Part shown: positions 22,699 through 35,245 of the stretch, in pieces
Layout: each line of letters begins with the position of its first letter
How positions within the stretch are numbered: the first letter of the stretch is position 1
Assembly: GCF_031143425.1 (NCBI RefSeq)
Contig: NC_090451.1
Coordinates: forward strand, 347,456,339 to 347,520,338
DNA from: Pleurodeles waltl
Taxonomy: Eukaryota > Chordata > Amphibia > Caudata > Salamandridae
Direction: 5' to 3'
DNA length: 64,000 nt
Position numbers and translations under genes: made by a program
Notes under the pieces: model-generated
Told to the model about the DNA's origin: nothing
The model's database searches: none
Seen by the model: only the letters and a program-made list of their open reading frames with translations

Positions 22699-25060
22699 TG
22701 TTAGAAATTGGCTCTTTAGTTGGCAGAGGCATGCACCCTGGCCAAGTAGGGGCCACAATCCTAGTCAGGGTAAGCCAGTTACACACCATAAATAAACTTG
22801 TGCTCACCCTCTGGTAGCTTGGCATAGAAACAGCAGGCTTAATGTAGGACAGCAAATACAAAAACAATAAAGTGATGGATAGAATGCTTGAATTCATCTT
22901 AGCCACCGGCTATTGCTCGGGCCACATCCCAATCCAACCAGTTCCAGGATGTTTTCTTCCAGTCCAGGGAGGATCTGGCTTGGCAATTTGGGCTTGACTG
23001 TCCTAATGGGGAGCAAGTCAAGATTGATCTGCATATGGCTGGATCCAACTGTAATGGTGTGGGGAGAAAAAAATGGATTTAGGCCCATCTCTGTGAAAGG
23101 GGGTGAATTTGTTCCATATTTCATCTATTATGTTTGAATTTTTCTCCCTTAATGGGAAGGGTATGACCAGATGTGGGTCCCATTCTCGCTAGGCCACTGG
23201 ATTCAAGCTAGCCTGGCTGATGAGATGTGATACCCCGAAACCTGTCCCAGTATGCTTGTGTCTGGTCCAGGGAGGACCTGGCCTCGCAGTTCAGGCAGGA
23301 CTGTTGCCATGAGGAGCACGGTCAAGAATGATTTGCATAGGGCTTCATCCAAACTCGAATGGTGTGGCAAGCAAAAACACAATGGGTTTAGGCCCAGATC
23401 TGTGACTGGAGGTGAATGTTTGACATTGTTCAGCATTCCGTACATCACCTGTTCTTTTTGACCTAACTTAGGAGGCAATGTGTAAATTATTGGTGCAACA
23501 GTGACAACATAATGCAAGAATAACCCACACCAAGATAGAAAAATAGAGCTTAATTTAATGAACAAAACAAGACCAAAACAACAAAAATCCAAGAAGTAGA
23601 AGTTAAGATATACATTTTTAAAGAATATCTGCAAATATAGTGCTTAGAAACTTAAAGCACCAATAGAGGGTACCTGGTTGTGCTAGACTGGGGTGAATCA
23701 AAAGTTCAAGCTGACTGTGATGGAGCGTGAGCTGGGTACAGGGTCCAACCTTGTCCTGCTGAAACAGTACCTTGAGTGGAGGGTTGCATTGATGTTGAAG
23801 ATCCGATGTGAGGAGCATAGGAGACAATGCGGAGGTGGTGCATTGGTTCTGATCTGTGCAGTCAGGTATGCATCATCATCAAGCCACGCAGTCTTTGATG
23901 CAATGTCCTTGAGGTGCGACGTCTAACCCTTTACGATGAAGGAGATAAGTTATCATTGAGCCGCGCAGCCAGCAATGCAAAGGTGATGCATCGGGGCTGA
24001 GGGTGATGCACTGGTTCTGAGCCGCACAGTAGGTGATGCGATGTCTTTGTCTTCAGCAGCAATTCATCGGCCTTGAGGGGAGATGCAGTGTATCTGATTG
24101 GCACAGTAAAGCCGCTGCATGGACCTCTGTAGGAAACAGCTGCAGAACCCACTTCCAAGGGTCTAAGACTGGATTGGCACCACTTTGCAGGGTAGAACTC
24201 ACAGTTGGCATGATCCAAAAGCTGTAGCTGAGTGGAGTGAAGTCTTTGACGTCCCTGAGACTTCAGAACAGGAGGCAAGCCAGCAAGCCATTGGAGTCAC
24301 TTTGGTTCTGGGGATGTAGAGATGCTGATCCAGTCCTTCTCACTCCCAGGAAAGGAGGGCAGCAGGGTAGGTACAGCAAGGCAGGAGTTCAGCAAAGTCC
24401 AACAAAGTTTCAACAGAGTGACAGCCCCTTAACCTGCACAGCAGTCCTTCTTCCTGGAAGAATGTCCTCAGGTTCAGACGTGTACTATTTTGGTGGTGTT
24501 CAGGGTCCAGTACTTATATCCAGTTGTTTTTTTTAAGTGGGGGGACTTCGAAGGGAGGACTTTGAAGTGCACAAAGTCCCTTCCCTTCCTTCCCTGCCCC
24601 CAGACAACCTACAGGGGGTTATGCAGCCCTTTGTGAGGGCTCAGAACCTAGCCTATTCAGGTGTGCCAGCTCCTCCCTCCCATCCTGCACAGGGTGACCC
24701 ACCAAGATGTTAATGGCCCATCAGGATGCGGATGGCCCCTCAGGCACACCTAAGCTCCTTTTGTATATAGCTGTCTAGAGGGAATGCAAAAGAACCCAAC
24801 TGTCACCAACCCAGGAATGTATCCAGAGACAGAAGAGGCACTGAATGATTATAGTAAGAAAATGCCAACTTTCTAAAAGTGGCATTTTCAGACTGGCAAC
24901 TTAAAATCCAACTTTAAGATCAGTTTTGATTGTGAATTGTGAGTCCAGAGACACTAACTTGAAATATCTATCTGGTCCAAATTAGAAATTACACTTATAA
25001 ACTATAATAAGGCAATTCCAATTGCCATCTGAAGTTTAACAAATATTAAAGGAGGGAAAT
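22699..25060 (-). mobile_element. LTR-like dispersed repeat, copy 3 (inverted, truncated)
   Basis: Begins TGTTAGAAATTGG, the reverse complement of the right end of copies 1 and 2. It can be followed through shared landmarks, for example the TGGCATTTTCA segment near 24882, to about 25060. The rest of the repeat, about 700 bp, is missing. It carries internal length differences from the other copies. Confidence 0.55.
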
Positions 25061-25069
25061 TATTTCAGA

Positions 25070-25145
25070 CAGGCCTGAAGTAGAACCCTCAACCTCCAGT
25101 GTGAGAGTCTGAGACTTTGACCATTAGGCCAAAGTTTGTTTTTTT
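25070..25145 (-). other. tRNA-like segment (SINE head or tRNA pseudogene)
   Basis: On the minus strand this reads TGGCCTAATGG, a good match to a pol III A box. About 35 nt further on comes GAGGGTTCTACTTC, close to a B box. Spacing fits a tRNA-derived promoter, but the acceptor stem is not convincing and no SINE body follows. It adjoins the truncation point of the neighbouring LTR-like repeat. Confidence 0.35.
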
Positions 25146-25169
25146 AAAATGTGTATCCATTTGGTGCCC

Positions 25170-26692
25170 TTTGCAGGCTATCTGGGATCGCGGAGGTAGC
25201 CTCAAGACCACCCTGCTGTGCCTGATGGTTTTTTTTTGTTTAGTTTTTTTGCACTTTATGGGCTATCTGGGACCGTGAGGGGGAGCCTGAAGGACCCCAC
25301 AGCCCCACCGGTTCCCGCCTCCTGTGGGAGCCGGCCTTGCTCCAGCAAACCAGGTGCTGCTTTTAAGAGCAGCTCCCTGCTTGCTGGAACAAAGTTTTCA
25401 TCTGTCTTCATATCTGCATGCAAGGAAGACAGATGAAAACTCCACTTTCTGACAGAGGGACGTATTTGACAGAATCCGCTGTCAGAAACTAAAGTTATGT
25501 TTCACCAAGCAAAAGCAAACAGCTATGTCCCTGAGGTGGATTCCCCAGGACATAGCAGGAGCTGGCCCTGGGAGGGTAGCAGTCCCCAGGGCCATCAGTG
25601 CTCCTGGGAGTTGATGGTCCGCAGGGCTATGGTCGTACCAAATAAATATTTTTATTATGGCCCCCGGGAGGTGGTGGTCCTTTGGCTACAGGGGAGCTGG
25701 GCACCCCCCTATACTAATGTTGATTAAAGCCCTGGGGAAGTAGCGATACCCGGGTCTGTTTGGGAGGTCAATGGGCCTCCACCCACAAAAAACATTTAGC
25801 CCTGGGAAGGTGGTGGTTCCCAGGGTGCGGGGGCTTGTGGCCCTCTGCACATATTTTCTGCGTCGACCCAAGGAGGTTGGCAGTCTCGGGAGCTATGGGG
25901 GGGGCGGGCAGGGCAGGCAGCCCCCCCTTTACAAATTAACAATGGCCTCAAGACTTGGCTCACCTGGTGGCTTAAAAAAGATGAACGCGGGAGCCCACGC
26001 ATTGTTTTAAAAAAGAAATTAAAAAATTGTGGATCCAAAGATCCAATACAGCTCCAACCATAAATTAAAAATGCTTTTTAGCCATAGAGGGGTCAATCTG
26101 GGACCCCAACACCAGAGCTAAAGGGTCACGGTGTCTGTACCCTGGCCTTTTTACTTTTGTTTTCTGGGACTCGGCTCAAGCTGAGTCCCAACATGGCCCC
26201 CAACACTTTCTTGTTGAAGTGCTGGTAGCCAATCAGATCTCAGCACAAGATCAGGAGGGGTCGCAAATCTTTCACGTCCCTCTATATTCAAATTAGGATT
26301 TTCTTTAATTTCTCAAATCCAGTGAACAGATTTACATCAAATAACAAAACGGGTTCATTCTGGTCCAAGGGCTATCTTTCTGCCGAATTTGGTGTAATTT
26401 CGTCTAGTAGTTTTGGCGCTATAGCTGTTCAATTTTTCCTATGGAAATTAACATTGGAAATGCTCTAATTTTCACCCCCCTTTATCTCGGTCTCCGCTTG
26501 ACGGATCACCCTGAAACTTTCTAGACAGTAGCTCACATGACTTTTGAATATTTTGGGAAATTGGAAATTTTTATGAAGATTCATCAAGGAGCGCCAAAGA
26601 TATAGGCAACTAAAAAACTGTTTATTCTACAGAAACTAGATCCAAATTATTAATACCTAGTTGGGACCACCACTAGGTGATATTTATGTGTA

Positions 26693-26697
<5 letters not shown>
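25170..26697 (+). mobile_element. Dispersed repeat family E, copy 1
   Basis: GC-rich first half with imperfect roughly 95-100-bp repeats of a 'CCCTGGGAGGTGGTGGTCC'-like unit (25550-25920), then an AT-rich tail ending in GAAACTAGATCC and a TA microsatellite. The same order of segments (GC-rich hairpins, AGGTGG-type units, AT-rich tail, GAAACTAGAT, microsatellite) recurs at 44440-45720. No protein recognised. The element class is unknown. Confidence 0.5.
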
Positions 26698-26736
<39 letters not shown>

Positions 26737-26812
26737 TACATACACATACAGATAAATATATATACATACATATACATACATATACATATCATCATATATA
26801 TATACAGAAATA
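26698..26812. repeat. TA/CATA microsatellite
   Basis: A (TA)n tract followed by ACATACATA-type repeats, at the 3' end of the family E copy. Confidence 0.9.
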
Positions 26813-27283
26813 TACGGTGATCAAGGAAATATTGTCTCTGAAATACACTTTTTGTGCTGCTAATAACTTTGGCCCCATTAGAAGAACCTCCATGAACCAT
26901 TCCAAAAAGCTGCTCATTTTGAGAAGTTTGTGCATGTAAAGTTTCAGGGTGATCTGAAAAGCAGGGGCCAAGAAAAAAGAGGGTTTCAAAATGGAAAATT
27001 GCAGGACTTTTCTATAGACTTATAAAGAAGGGCTGCAGCAAAAATTGCAGACAGGAATGACACCAAATTTGACATTGAAGCTATATCTTGCTTCACAGAT
27101 TGTGCTTTTTGTGACTTGGTATAAATCCATTTAGTAGTTTTTAAGAAGTTAAGGGTCAAATTTATTAATATCTGGATGGTTGGGTCCGCAAGAGGCTCAA
27201 GACACTCTTGTGGGAGCGCAGTTTTAAAAAGAGAGCATTTTGAATGGCCCAGGCCCACAGCCATTACAGGATTCAGGGACTTT
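26813..27283. other. Unassigned repeat-like sequence
   Basis: AT-rich text resembling the tail of family E (26300-26600) in style but not clearly alignable. No gene seen. Confidence 0.3.
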
Positions 27284-27820
27284 GGGGCATGTTTTACAAG
27301 AAAGTGGCACATCATAGATGATGCCCCACTTTTCTTGCACCCCCTTACTGGCACCTAACAACACCATGGTTGCGCCGTAATTACAATACGGCGCACCATG
27401 GCGGCCCTTAGCACAATAGCATCAACATTTTTGATGCTATTGTTGTGCTTTGCTACACTAGCATCAAAAAATGTGATGCTAGTGCAGCAAAGCACATGGA
27501 GGCCTGTTGAATATAATGGGTGCATCATTTGAATGCCTGCTCTGAGCAGGCAATAAAAATAATGGAACAAATGGCTCAAGGAAATCTTGTACATTTCGCT
27601 GCGCCATTTTTACAGGCCTCCCTGTGTTGGAACGCCTCCCTTGCATACATTATGCCTGGTGCAGGCATAATGTGGCACAAGGGGTTATAAAGTGGTGCAA
27701 TGCAAGCATTGTGCCACTTTGTAAATATGGTGCATCGGAAATTCCTACCTAATGCCACATTACTATCAAAAATTATTCTCACGTGGCACAAGAAGGCGCA
27801 AGGGGTTTGTAAATATGCCC
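27284..27820. mobile_element. Hairpin-chain miniature element
   Basis: Ends GGGGCATGTTTTACAAG and TTTGTAAATATGCCC are imperfect inverted repeats flanked by TTT and TTA. Consecutive hairpins fill it: 27301-27307/27326-27332, 27364-27379/27387-27401, 27445-27466/27474-27495 (21 of 22), and CATTATGCCTG/CAGGCATAATG near 27650-27675. It shares the architecture, but not the sequence, of 89-648 and 13732-14653. Confidence 0.65.
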
Positions 27821-27989
27821 TTAGTCTCTTATCCTTAAGTGTTAAATAAAATAAGGGGGAAGGGTAGGAATACCCTGCACTCCTAGACCCCACGGGTGAG
27901 GGCACCCAGAAGAAATGCCCACTGGGGCCAAATACAAAAAAAAATCACTAAAAGTGTGACAATCTGGCAAGGACATCTCTAGGATCAAA

Positions 27990-28440
27990 AGAATGGTGGC
28001 TGGGGTTGCATTGTTCAATTATAGGTCCTGGGAAGCCTACCCCTGGGGCCGAAATGTTCCAAAAAGGTGAGGGGGCTCTGTGACCTCAAGCCTTTAAAAG
28101 GCCCTAGGGACCTCATTCCCCAGGCCTGCTACTTACATTTTACATTTTTAAGGGGAAGGGGTCCACGCTGACCCCCTCCCTGAGTCTTCTATGGCCTCTG
28201 GGACAAAATACCCTGGGACCAACTTGCAGGCTATGTGATGGGGAGCCCACCCCCGAGACATAGCACTTTCCTTGCCTGTACCAATGTGGGCAGGGAAATC
28301 TGTGCCTGCTCCTGCCTGGCGTGAGCATTTATGAGTCTTCTGCCATACAGGACCACACATAAAGTCTGCTCCCAACCAGTAAGAGCTTTGAAACTGCTTT
28401 GAGAATGATCCTGACTGCTGGGAGCAGACATATGATCTGT
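27990..28440 (-). repeat. Possible inverted fragment of family E
   Basis: Contains a GTGGGCAGGGAAAT block and a CTGCTCCCAACCAGTAAGAGC-like block arranged as in the hairpin-rich part of the 44440 copy, in opposite order. The match is fragmentary. Confidence 0.3.
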
Positions 28441-31400
28441 TCCTTGACTACTTATCTACATATATATTTGGAGCAACAACGAGGTTTAGGACAAGGATGT
28501 TTCATCTCTGATTGATTGCAAAGAGCACTAGTTAGTACGAAATGCCAGCTTTGTCACCTCCACATTTTTTTTTACTGCAAGAACTAGAAAAAACTCTGAC
28601 ACACACACCCAATTGATCCCCCACCTCCTCCCACACCGCCCAGCCATCTCAGGAAATTTCTCAGTATCGTCCTTCATCCTTTGACTTAAAATAAATAAAG
28701 AGTATGAAGTTAGGTCTATGTGTTGGTAGGTGGGGGGGCACTAATCATCTGGATTTCTTGGCTGGGTTGGTTTCCTTTACAGTCAAACATTTTAGGCTTA
28801 AAAAATTAGGATGTGCTTTTTGTGACCCACCAATTTTAAAATGGCTCCATAAAGACCCATCATAATGTAGAATTGGTGCTCCTCAAGGGCATCCTTTGGT
28901 GTACACTGAGATACAAGACCATCCATTGATCTGCCCACCATGTAGTCTCAGAACCCCTCTGCAGAAGCCTTGGCTGGTGGTTTCATTTGTTATAGGTTTG
29001 TGTGGTATTGTCTCTGCAATCAGAAAAGGCTTTCTGGCCTTTATGCCTAAATTCAGTCTAGAACCTCAATTGTTTCAATATCATCCATGAACATCAGTAT
29101 GTTTGTGCATATATGTGCATGTTTGTTATTTCAGTATTTAAAATAATTTGTTCAGTATTGCTTATTGAAATCAGAATGAGAGTGCATCATAAATGCTTTG
29201 TGATCACTAGCAGTGCACTTCCATTAGGGTTACCATTAGCTACTACTGAAAACTTATTTGTGTTTAAGAATGTTAATTGCAAGATGAAGAATGTTTGCTG
29301 CCTCAGGAAGATAACAAGGATAGCTCCATTCTTCACCTTCTTCTGTCTCTGTTCCAGGGCAAAAGTCCTTAAATGTTGTCCATGACCATCTGCACATAGT
29401 TAGTGGCCACCACAAAACATTCTAGTAAGAGGATAAAACATATCCTTCTACAGAGGGAAACATTGCTCTAACCTGGTTAGTTAGGTTTGCAAATATTGAA
29501 GGATGCACAGACTGACTAGACTTTTGTTAGGTTTCTAAATATGATCTTAAAGCCAGACCTGCCTGGACCTGTTTCATGTTTGCTTGAGAATGGGACTGCG
29601 GGTCGCCCATTGCCCTCTGGCTATCAACAAGTTTGAAGGTCCTGCAAGCTGTTGACCTTGCCTTTGTGGAAGCATTCAGCTAGTCTGAAGGGTCCAGGAA
29701 ACCACACAATGCCTTAAAACGCTCTCTTCCCTTCACCATAGACTAGAGGGGAGCTTCCCTAAGATAAGATCTACAAGTGCCTGTGAGCTGCACTGTAACA
29801 CTGCATGGTGACCTCTCTTTCCTTATTCAATTGTTTATTATATTTATTTGAAGAAGGTATGTGTGCGGTGGTGCTCCAGCACCTGGTTGGACTAATGGAC
29901 TAAGCATGAGATAGAGATATGCAGGGTTTGAACAAGCCCTTTGTTCAAGTTTCTTGCAACAATTGCTGTGAGTAGAGCTAAGGTCTGGTTTACCCTGAAG
30001 AACAAACACTGAGTCAGAGCGTCCAGGCCTGAGGTCATGAGATATACCTATTTCAAGGGGTAGCCACAACCTAACCCTGTCATTCTCTTCCCAGCTACAG
30101 TACTGAGATGGCTGATATAACTTGTTGTTGATTGTCAATGTCCTTTCATTTTTACATTTATTTTTTGGTGTTCATGGTTATTAGGATGACTGATTGCAAA
30201 AGTATCCCAACCTAGGCAGGAAAATTATGGTCCTTGACTTTGCAGTGTTGTGTCTGTGATGGGTCAGCATTTGTCCACAGTTCATATCTTGGAACATTGT
30301 TTCACGCATTCCAAACCACTAGTACAAGCATTGCTATTGTGCTGTGTGTTTGTTTGTCAAGGGTGTCCCAGTGTCTGTGTTCATTTAGCGATCCAAAACA
30401 ATGTATAGAGCCAGGGTCCTAGATTTTAAAAATTCTTAGTAATAAAATAACAATTTATTGTGCATTGTGTTCTGTTTGTTTTTTCTATTTGATTTCCATT
30501 CAGATTGTAAACCAATTTGCATATGTTGCGATACTGATATACTTTGTGCACTTATAACTAGTGGAAATTCACTTCTTTATTGCAACTGTGGTAATTATGT
30601 CGTATAGCACCTCCACTCACTCTTCACTGTCTCCCTTGAATTAAGCTTTGAGTTCATCCCTGTCTAAATAGAAAGTAGATGAGGCTTACAAAACCAAAAT
30701 CAAAGGTTGAGTACCTACAGCAGGTAACATCCACTTTGAGTATAATAGGTTTTGTTTGAGACTCCAAGGGCCAGGTAAGTAGCCTCACATGAACACACAC
30801 ACAACCTACCCACCCAGAAACACACATTCTGCGAGTGAAGCCCAGAAAAACCTTTTTGGATAGCCCTGCGTTTTCTTCTCTGCCCCCTTCTTTTAACTAT
30901 GACAAAGCTAAGCCTCGTTCGAAATAGAATAGGAGCCTTTTGGGAGAGTAGGATAAATCTGCCTAAGGCTGATGCCATGGAACGGGTTCCTCGAAAGGCC
31001 CAACTTAAAGTCCTGGCAGAACCCAGCCTCAAGGGACCAATGCCTACTTTGAACAGAGATTCGCATGAACCGTAGAGATTCAAGAGCTTCTGATTCTTTG
31101 TCAACTAATGTAAAGGCAGAGAAAACATGTCTATGTGAGTTGAAACAATTACAGTGTGTTTCTGGCCTACTTTTGTATTGTTTGCAATTTGGAAGATGAT
31201 GTTAGGATCTAATTTCAATATTTTGAGCCTATTCGAAATTAAACTTTTCCTCCGTTGGAGTATGTAAAAAACTAAAAAGAGTTTATAAAGTATTTGTATG
31301 AGAAAAGGTCCTTTGAATGACGACAGCTGGCCCGAACACATTCATTCTATCTCATTTCGCACAACAAAGCCTCCGCAGAGACACACTTGGAGAAGTGCGT

Positions 31401-32594
31401 TATTCTCAAAATAAATTGCATCCCTCTGCCTGTGTCACATGTCAGAATAGACTTACTGAATCGCAAAAGTTAATATTTTTCTAATGAAAAATATTTATAC
31501 TGTTCAGCGAGACAGTTACTGATTTAAAAACACCAGTTTATTTTAAGAGAATCAGGTGCAGCTGGAACTTGGTCCATATTCGCTGCTGGTATTTTCTCTG
31601 CCGCTTCAAAATTGCGATATTTTCTGCTGTGCAAACACTGCCATTGTGGCATTGGAATGAGAAAGCAAGGGTGAGATCCCATTAGCTCCGCCGATATAAA
31701 ACTTACTGCGAGTAACTTCGGTGCTGGCGTTTTGCGGCCACCCCATGTTCCGGGCACTCTCGACGTGGGGATATCAGCTCGAGGATAAATAAAAGGGAAT
31801 GAATGCATGACAGCGATTCCACATCTCGGATTTTATAACATCAAGACCTACTAGGTAAGGTAGAAGAAATACTTGTATATTATCTCAGTGTTAATCAGAC
31901 ACCCTCAGTTAGGAGACCGATGGCTTGGTCTTCATAACTGATGGTCTAAAACAAGCGGCTGTGTAAGTTTCTGTTCATTTGAATATGACCTTTCATTGTA
32001 TTTAGGTACCTTGACCATAAGGGGACACTTGAGGGGATTTTCCCTCGATGTAAGCAAGTGTCAGGAACTCTATCAGCTCCTCTGTTTTCAAAGAAGGGAG
32101 TAATTGTACCTCACGTTGGTCTTTGAATAGAGGGACACCTCCCATAGAGCATGTTTATGGGAGTATTTTTTGTAGTATTATCTATTTGAGATACAACATT
32201 TATTGGGTAATGAACAACTTTAAATTATTTTAGATTTCTCCTTGGATGATCTATTCTTTAAAATCACAAGGATTGTGTCAAGAAAAGACATTAAATAATG
32301 AACCATGCATGATTGGGGACACTGAACTACACTCCTTTGGGAGTGACTCAGGACACACCCTTTTATTTCCTTGCATGAGAACCAAATTTTTTGGTGATAT
32401 TGGAAATCCTCATTTTTCAGTTTCTTTCTCGTCTTTCTTGGCTCTTTTTTCTTTTTTCTTTTCTTTCTTGAGTATCGTATCACTTATTGTCTCAAGCCCA
32501 GAGTTATATTAAACTTGTTCTTTGCATTTCAGAAATATATACTTTATAAATAATATATTTGTCCCTGGGATTATTTTATCCAAATCAACATTAT
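28441..32594. other. Long unannotated stretch
   Basis: Over 4 kb without a recognisable gene, array or element end. Open frames are short and show no family motif. It may include ancient repeats beyond recognition by eye. Confidence 0.45.
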
Positions 32595-32656
32595 GTGCCC
32601 TGAAGAAGGTGAGTGTCCCGGAGGGGCCACTTATCACCGAAACGTACATCGGCACT
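32595..32656 (+). ncRNA. Hammerhead-ribozyme-like motif
   Basis: The order of parts matches a type I hammerhead. A stem I strand GTGCC (32595-32599) is followed by the core CTGAAGA (32600-32606; family consensus CUGANGA). A stem II then pairs GGTGA (32608-32612) with TCACC (32634-32638), followed by GAAAC (32639-32643), a very short stem III, and the returning stem I strand GGCAC (32651-32655). Minimal hammerheads of this kind are known in Penelope-like retroelements. Deviations are one extra A between core and stem II, and a stem III with a C-A mismatch (ACGTACAT; a single A-to-G change would restore AC/GT closure). Probably a relic. Confidence 0.45.
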
Positions 32657-33580
32657 ACTATGTAGAACAAGGACATTGCATTGGATCTATTTTGACACTG
32701 GTGTGTAGGACAAGCACATTGCATTACATCTCTTTTTCCCCTATATAAAAGGATGTGAAGAAGGACCCATACAAAAGAATGAGATTTATACACAAGAAGT
32801 TTTGATTGAAAAAATATTACTATAGAAACAAAGGACTTCTTTAAAACATGATAGTCTGAGGACTATGAAGTTGGATATATTGGTTGATTATAATTATGTT
32901 GGGGCATAATTGGTGAGACCAGATGGTCCATCTGGGGGGGCACTTTCTGTGTTGTTATTTCCTTTGCAATTTATGACTGTGGCGGTCATTACAACATTGG
33001 CGGTAAAAGCCGCTTACCGCCGTGCAGAAGACCGCCAACACACCGCCACGGCCGTGGAATTCCGCCACAGCTATTATGACCCACAGCACGGAATCCGCCA
33101 ATATTCAGACCCCCCACACAAGTCCGCCACACCAAAGGTCAGTGATAAACTTGCGAAAACAAAACCGACACCGCCACGCCAACAGAAATACGCCCACACT
33201 ATCACGACACACGAATCCACGCGGCGGTCTTTCAAACGCGGTATTCCTTTGGCGGTACACACCGCTGCGCTCAAAATACACACACATTTACAAATCACTA
33301 CCACATTGGACAATTCGAAATACACACACCTGATACACATACACACACCACTCGCACACACCCAATACAATATAAAACACCCACCCACATCACCCACAAA
33401 CCCCTACGACCACAATTGAGAAAGAAGCACACAGAGAGACACCACCATCAACAATACTAGCATCCACAGGCACACAACACCATCACCCACATAACTTCCA
33501 CGCACCTCACACAACACCCCACTACATATCAGCACACTTATCACCCCACACACCACCCCACACATCACCCACACCACCCC

Positions 33581-35044
33581 ATGGCACGGCAAAGACACCC
33601 CAGGTTCTCGGAGGAGGAGCTCAGGGTCACGGTGGAGGAAATCGTCCGGGTAGAGCCACAGCTATTCGGATCACAGGTGCAGCACAGGGTGGACAGTGTC
33701 AACGCAGTGGGACAGCACCCAAGAAATCGGGATGACATCAGGAAGAGGTGGAACGACCTACGGGGGAAGGTGCATTCCATGGTCTCAAGACACCACCTTG
33801 CGGTTCAGCGAACTGGCGGCGGACCCCCACCTCCTCCCCCACAACTAACAACATGGGAGGAGCAGGTCTTGGTGATTCTGCATCCTGAGGGCCTCGCAGG
33901 AGTAGATGGAGGAATGGACTCTGGTAAGTCAAATCTTAACTATTACATCCCCCACCCTACCTGCATGCCATCACATACCACCACCCTCACCCCCATCACT
34001 CTAACTCCTCACAAATGTCCCAACATCACAAACCACACATCCTAACACCAAGCCCTGCATGCAACAACAAAGCATGGACACCCATCACTAAAGCATGTCC
34101 ACTGCACATACCCATACACCCCACTAAACCATCATCACACAAGGTCCCACACAGGAATGCAAGCACTGGGGTACACGGTCACCCACCCATTGCACACCAT
34201 GGCACACACAGATGTAATAAACATCCTTTTATACCCCTGCAGGACCCCTACCCAACGTCACCAGACAGGAGGGTCCACACATGTCCACACCACCAACAGA
34301 AGAGGCCCACAGTGATGACAGCACCTCTGTCCAACTGGATCTAGATGACAAGCCCGGCCCATCGGGGACCTCGGGACAGTTGGTTCCCATCACACAGTCA
34401 CAGGCCACTACAGAGCTTCCCCCCCCAGAAACACCAGCACAGCACCCACCCAGCGGGCCCACACTTCCGTCCCCAGGACACATCAATCAGCAGTGTGTCC
34501 ACCACTGCAGGGAACCCAGGCTAACCCACCATCCCAACAACAACAGGGACCTGGGGGCTGTGGCAGTGGGCACACGTTCCAGGGGACGGAGGCCCAGGAA
34601 CACAGGGGAACTGGGAGGGTTGCTGTGCGACAGGGGAAGGACAGGCCCAGGGAACCCACTCTCCACAAGGCCCTCTCCAACATCATGGAGACGATGGCAA
34701 CGGTACTGGCCAAGTTTCAGGAGATCCAGCGCCTGTAGGAGGAACAGTATTTGGGCTTCAGGGAGGAACTCAGAGCCATCAATTCCACCCTGGGCACCAT
34801 CGTAGGGGTGCTAAAGGAAGTACTCAACACCAGGAGGGACACTGTGGCACTACAAGGGGCCACTGACACTAGCCTGGACGATGAACTGCCCACCACCTCC
34901 GCCGGCGCTAGTGGACAGGAGGCACCGCCACAGGACCACCACACCAGCACCCCACCCCCTGCAGAGGGAGAACCACCTTGCAAATGGTCCCTGAGATCGA
35001 GGACAAAGACAGAGAACAATGCCAAGACCCCCGCCAAGAAATGA
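33581..35044 (+). pseudogene. Harbinger gene 2 (copy B): Myb/SANT-like protein, broken
   Basis: Exon 1 is 33581-33923 (donor GTAAGT, phase 1); exon 2 starts at 34243. The N-terminal Myb/SANT-like domain keeps HPRFSEEELRVTVEEI and DIRKRWNDLRGKV. It lacks about 14-16 residues in between, including the tryptophan-bearing helix (MELWQRI in copy A), an in-frame deletion at about 33688. Further defects are a frameshift at the C run near 34421-34428 and a TAG at 34737-34739 (CAG in copy A) just before EEQYLGFREELR. The C-terminus ends in a basic stretch (SLRSRTK...TPAKK). It faces the transposase tail to tail and has its own AATAAA. Confidence 0.75.
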
Positions 35045-35230
35045 GACCACCCTGAATGTCATCCTTCTGTCCCACTTTGTCACCCTGTCCATCCTTAAAC
35101 TGCCCCAGTTCCACTTCCTATGCCCATTTGGGCAATGCACCTGTGAGACTAATAGACTTGACTCTTCCATGGACATTCCTCCGCCATCACGCCTCACCAT
35201 TTTGCTACCCCCTCCAATATTGAGCACTAA

Positions 35231-35236
35231 AATAAA
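35231..35236 (+). terminator. Polyadenylation signal of gene 2 (copy B)
   Basis: AATAAA 187 nt after the gene 2 stop, conserved in copy A. The solo LTR begins 10 bp downstream. Confidence 0.6.
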
Positions 35237-35245
35237 CACCCTTAA

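Noticed and set aside
26661..26939. Open frames rich in Ile/Tyr/His
   Set aside because: Translation of the TA/CATA microsatellite.
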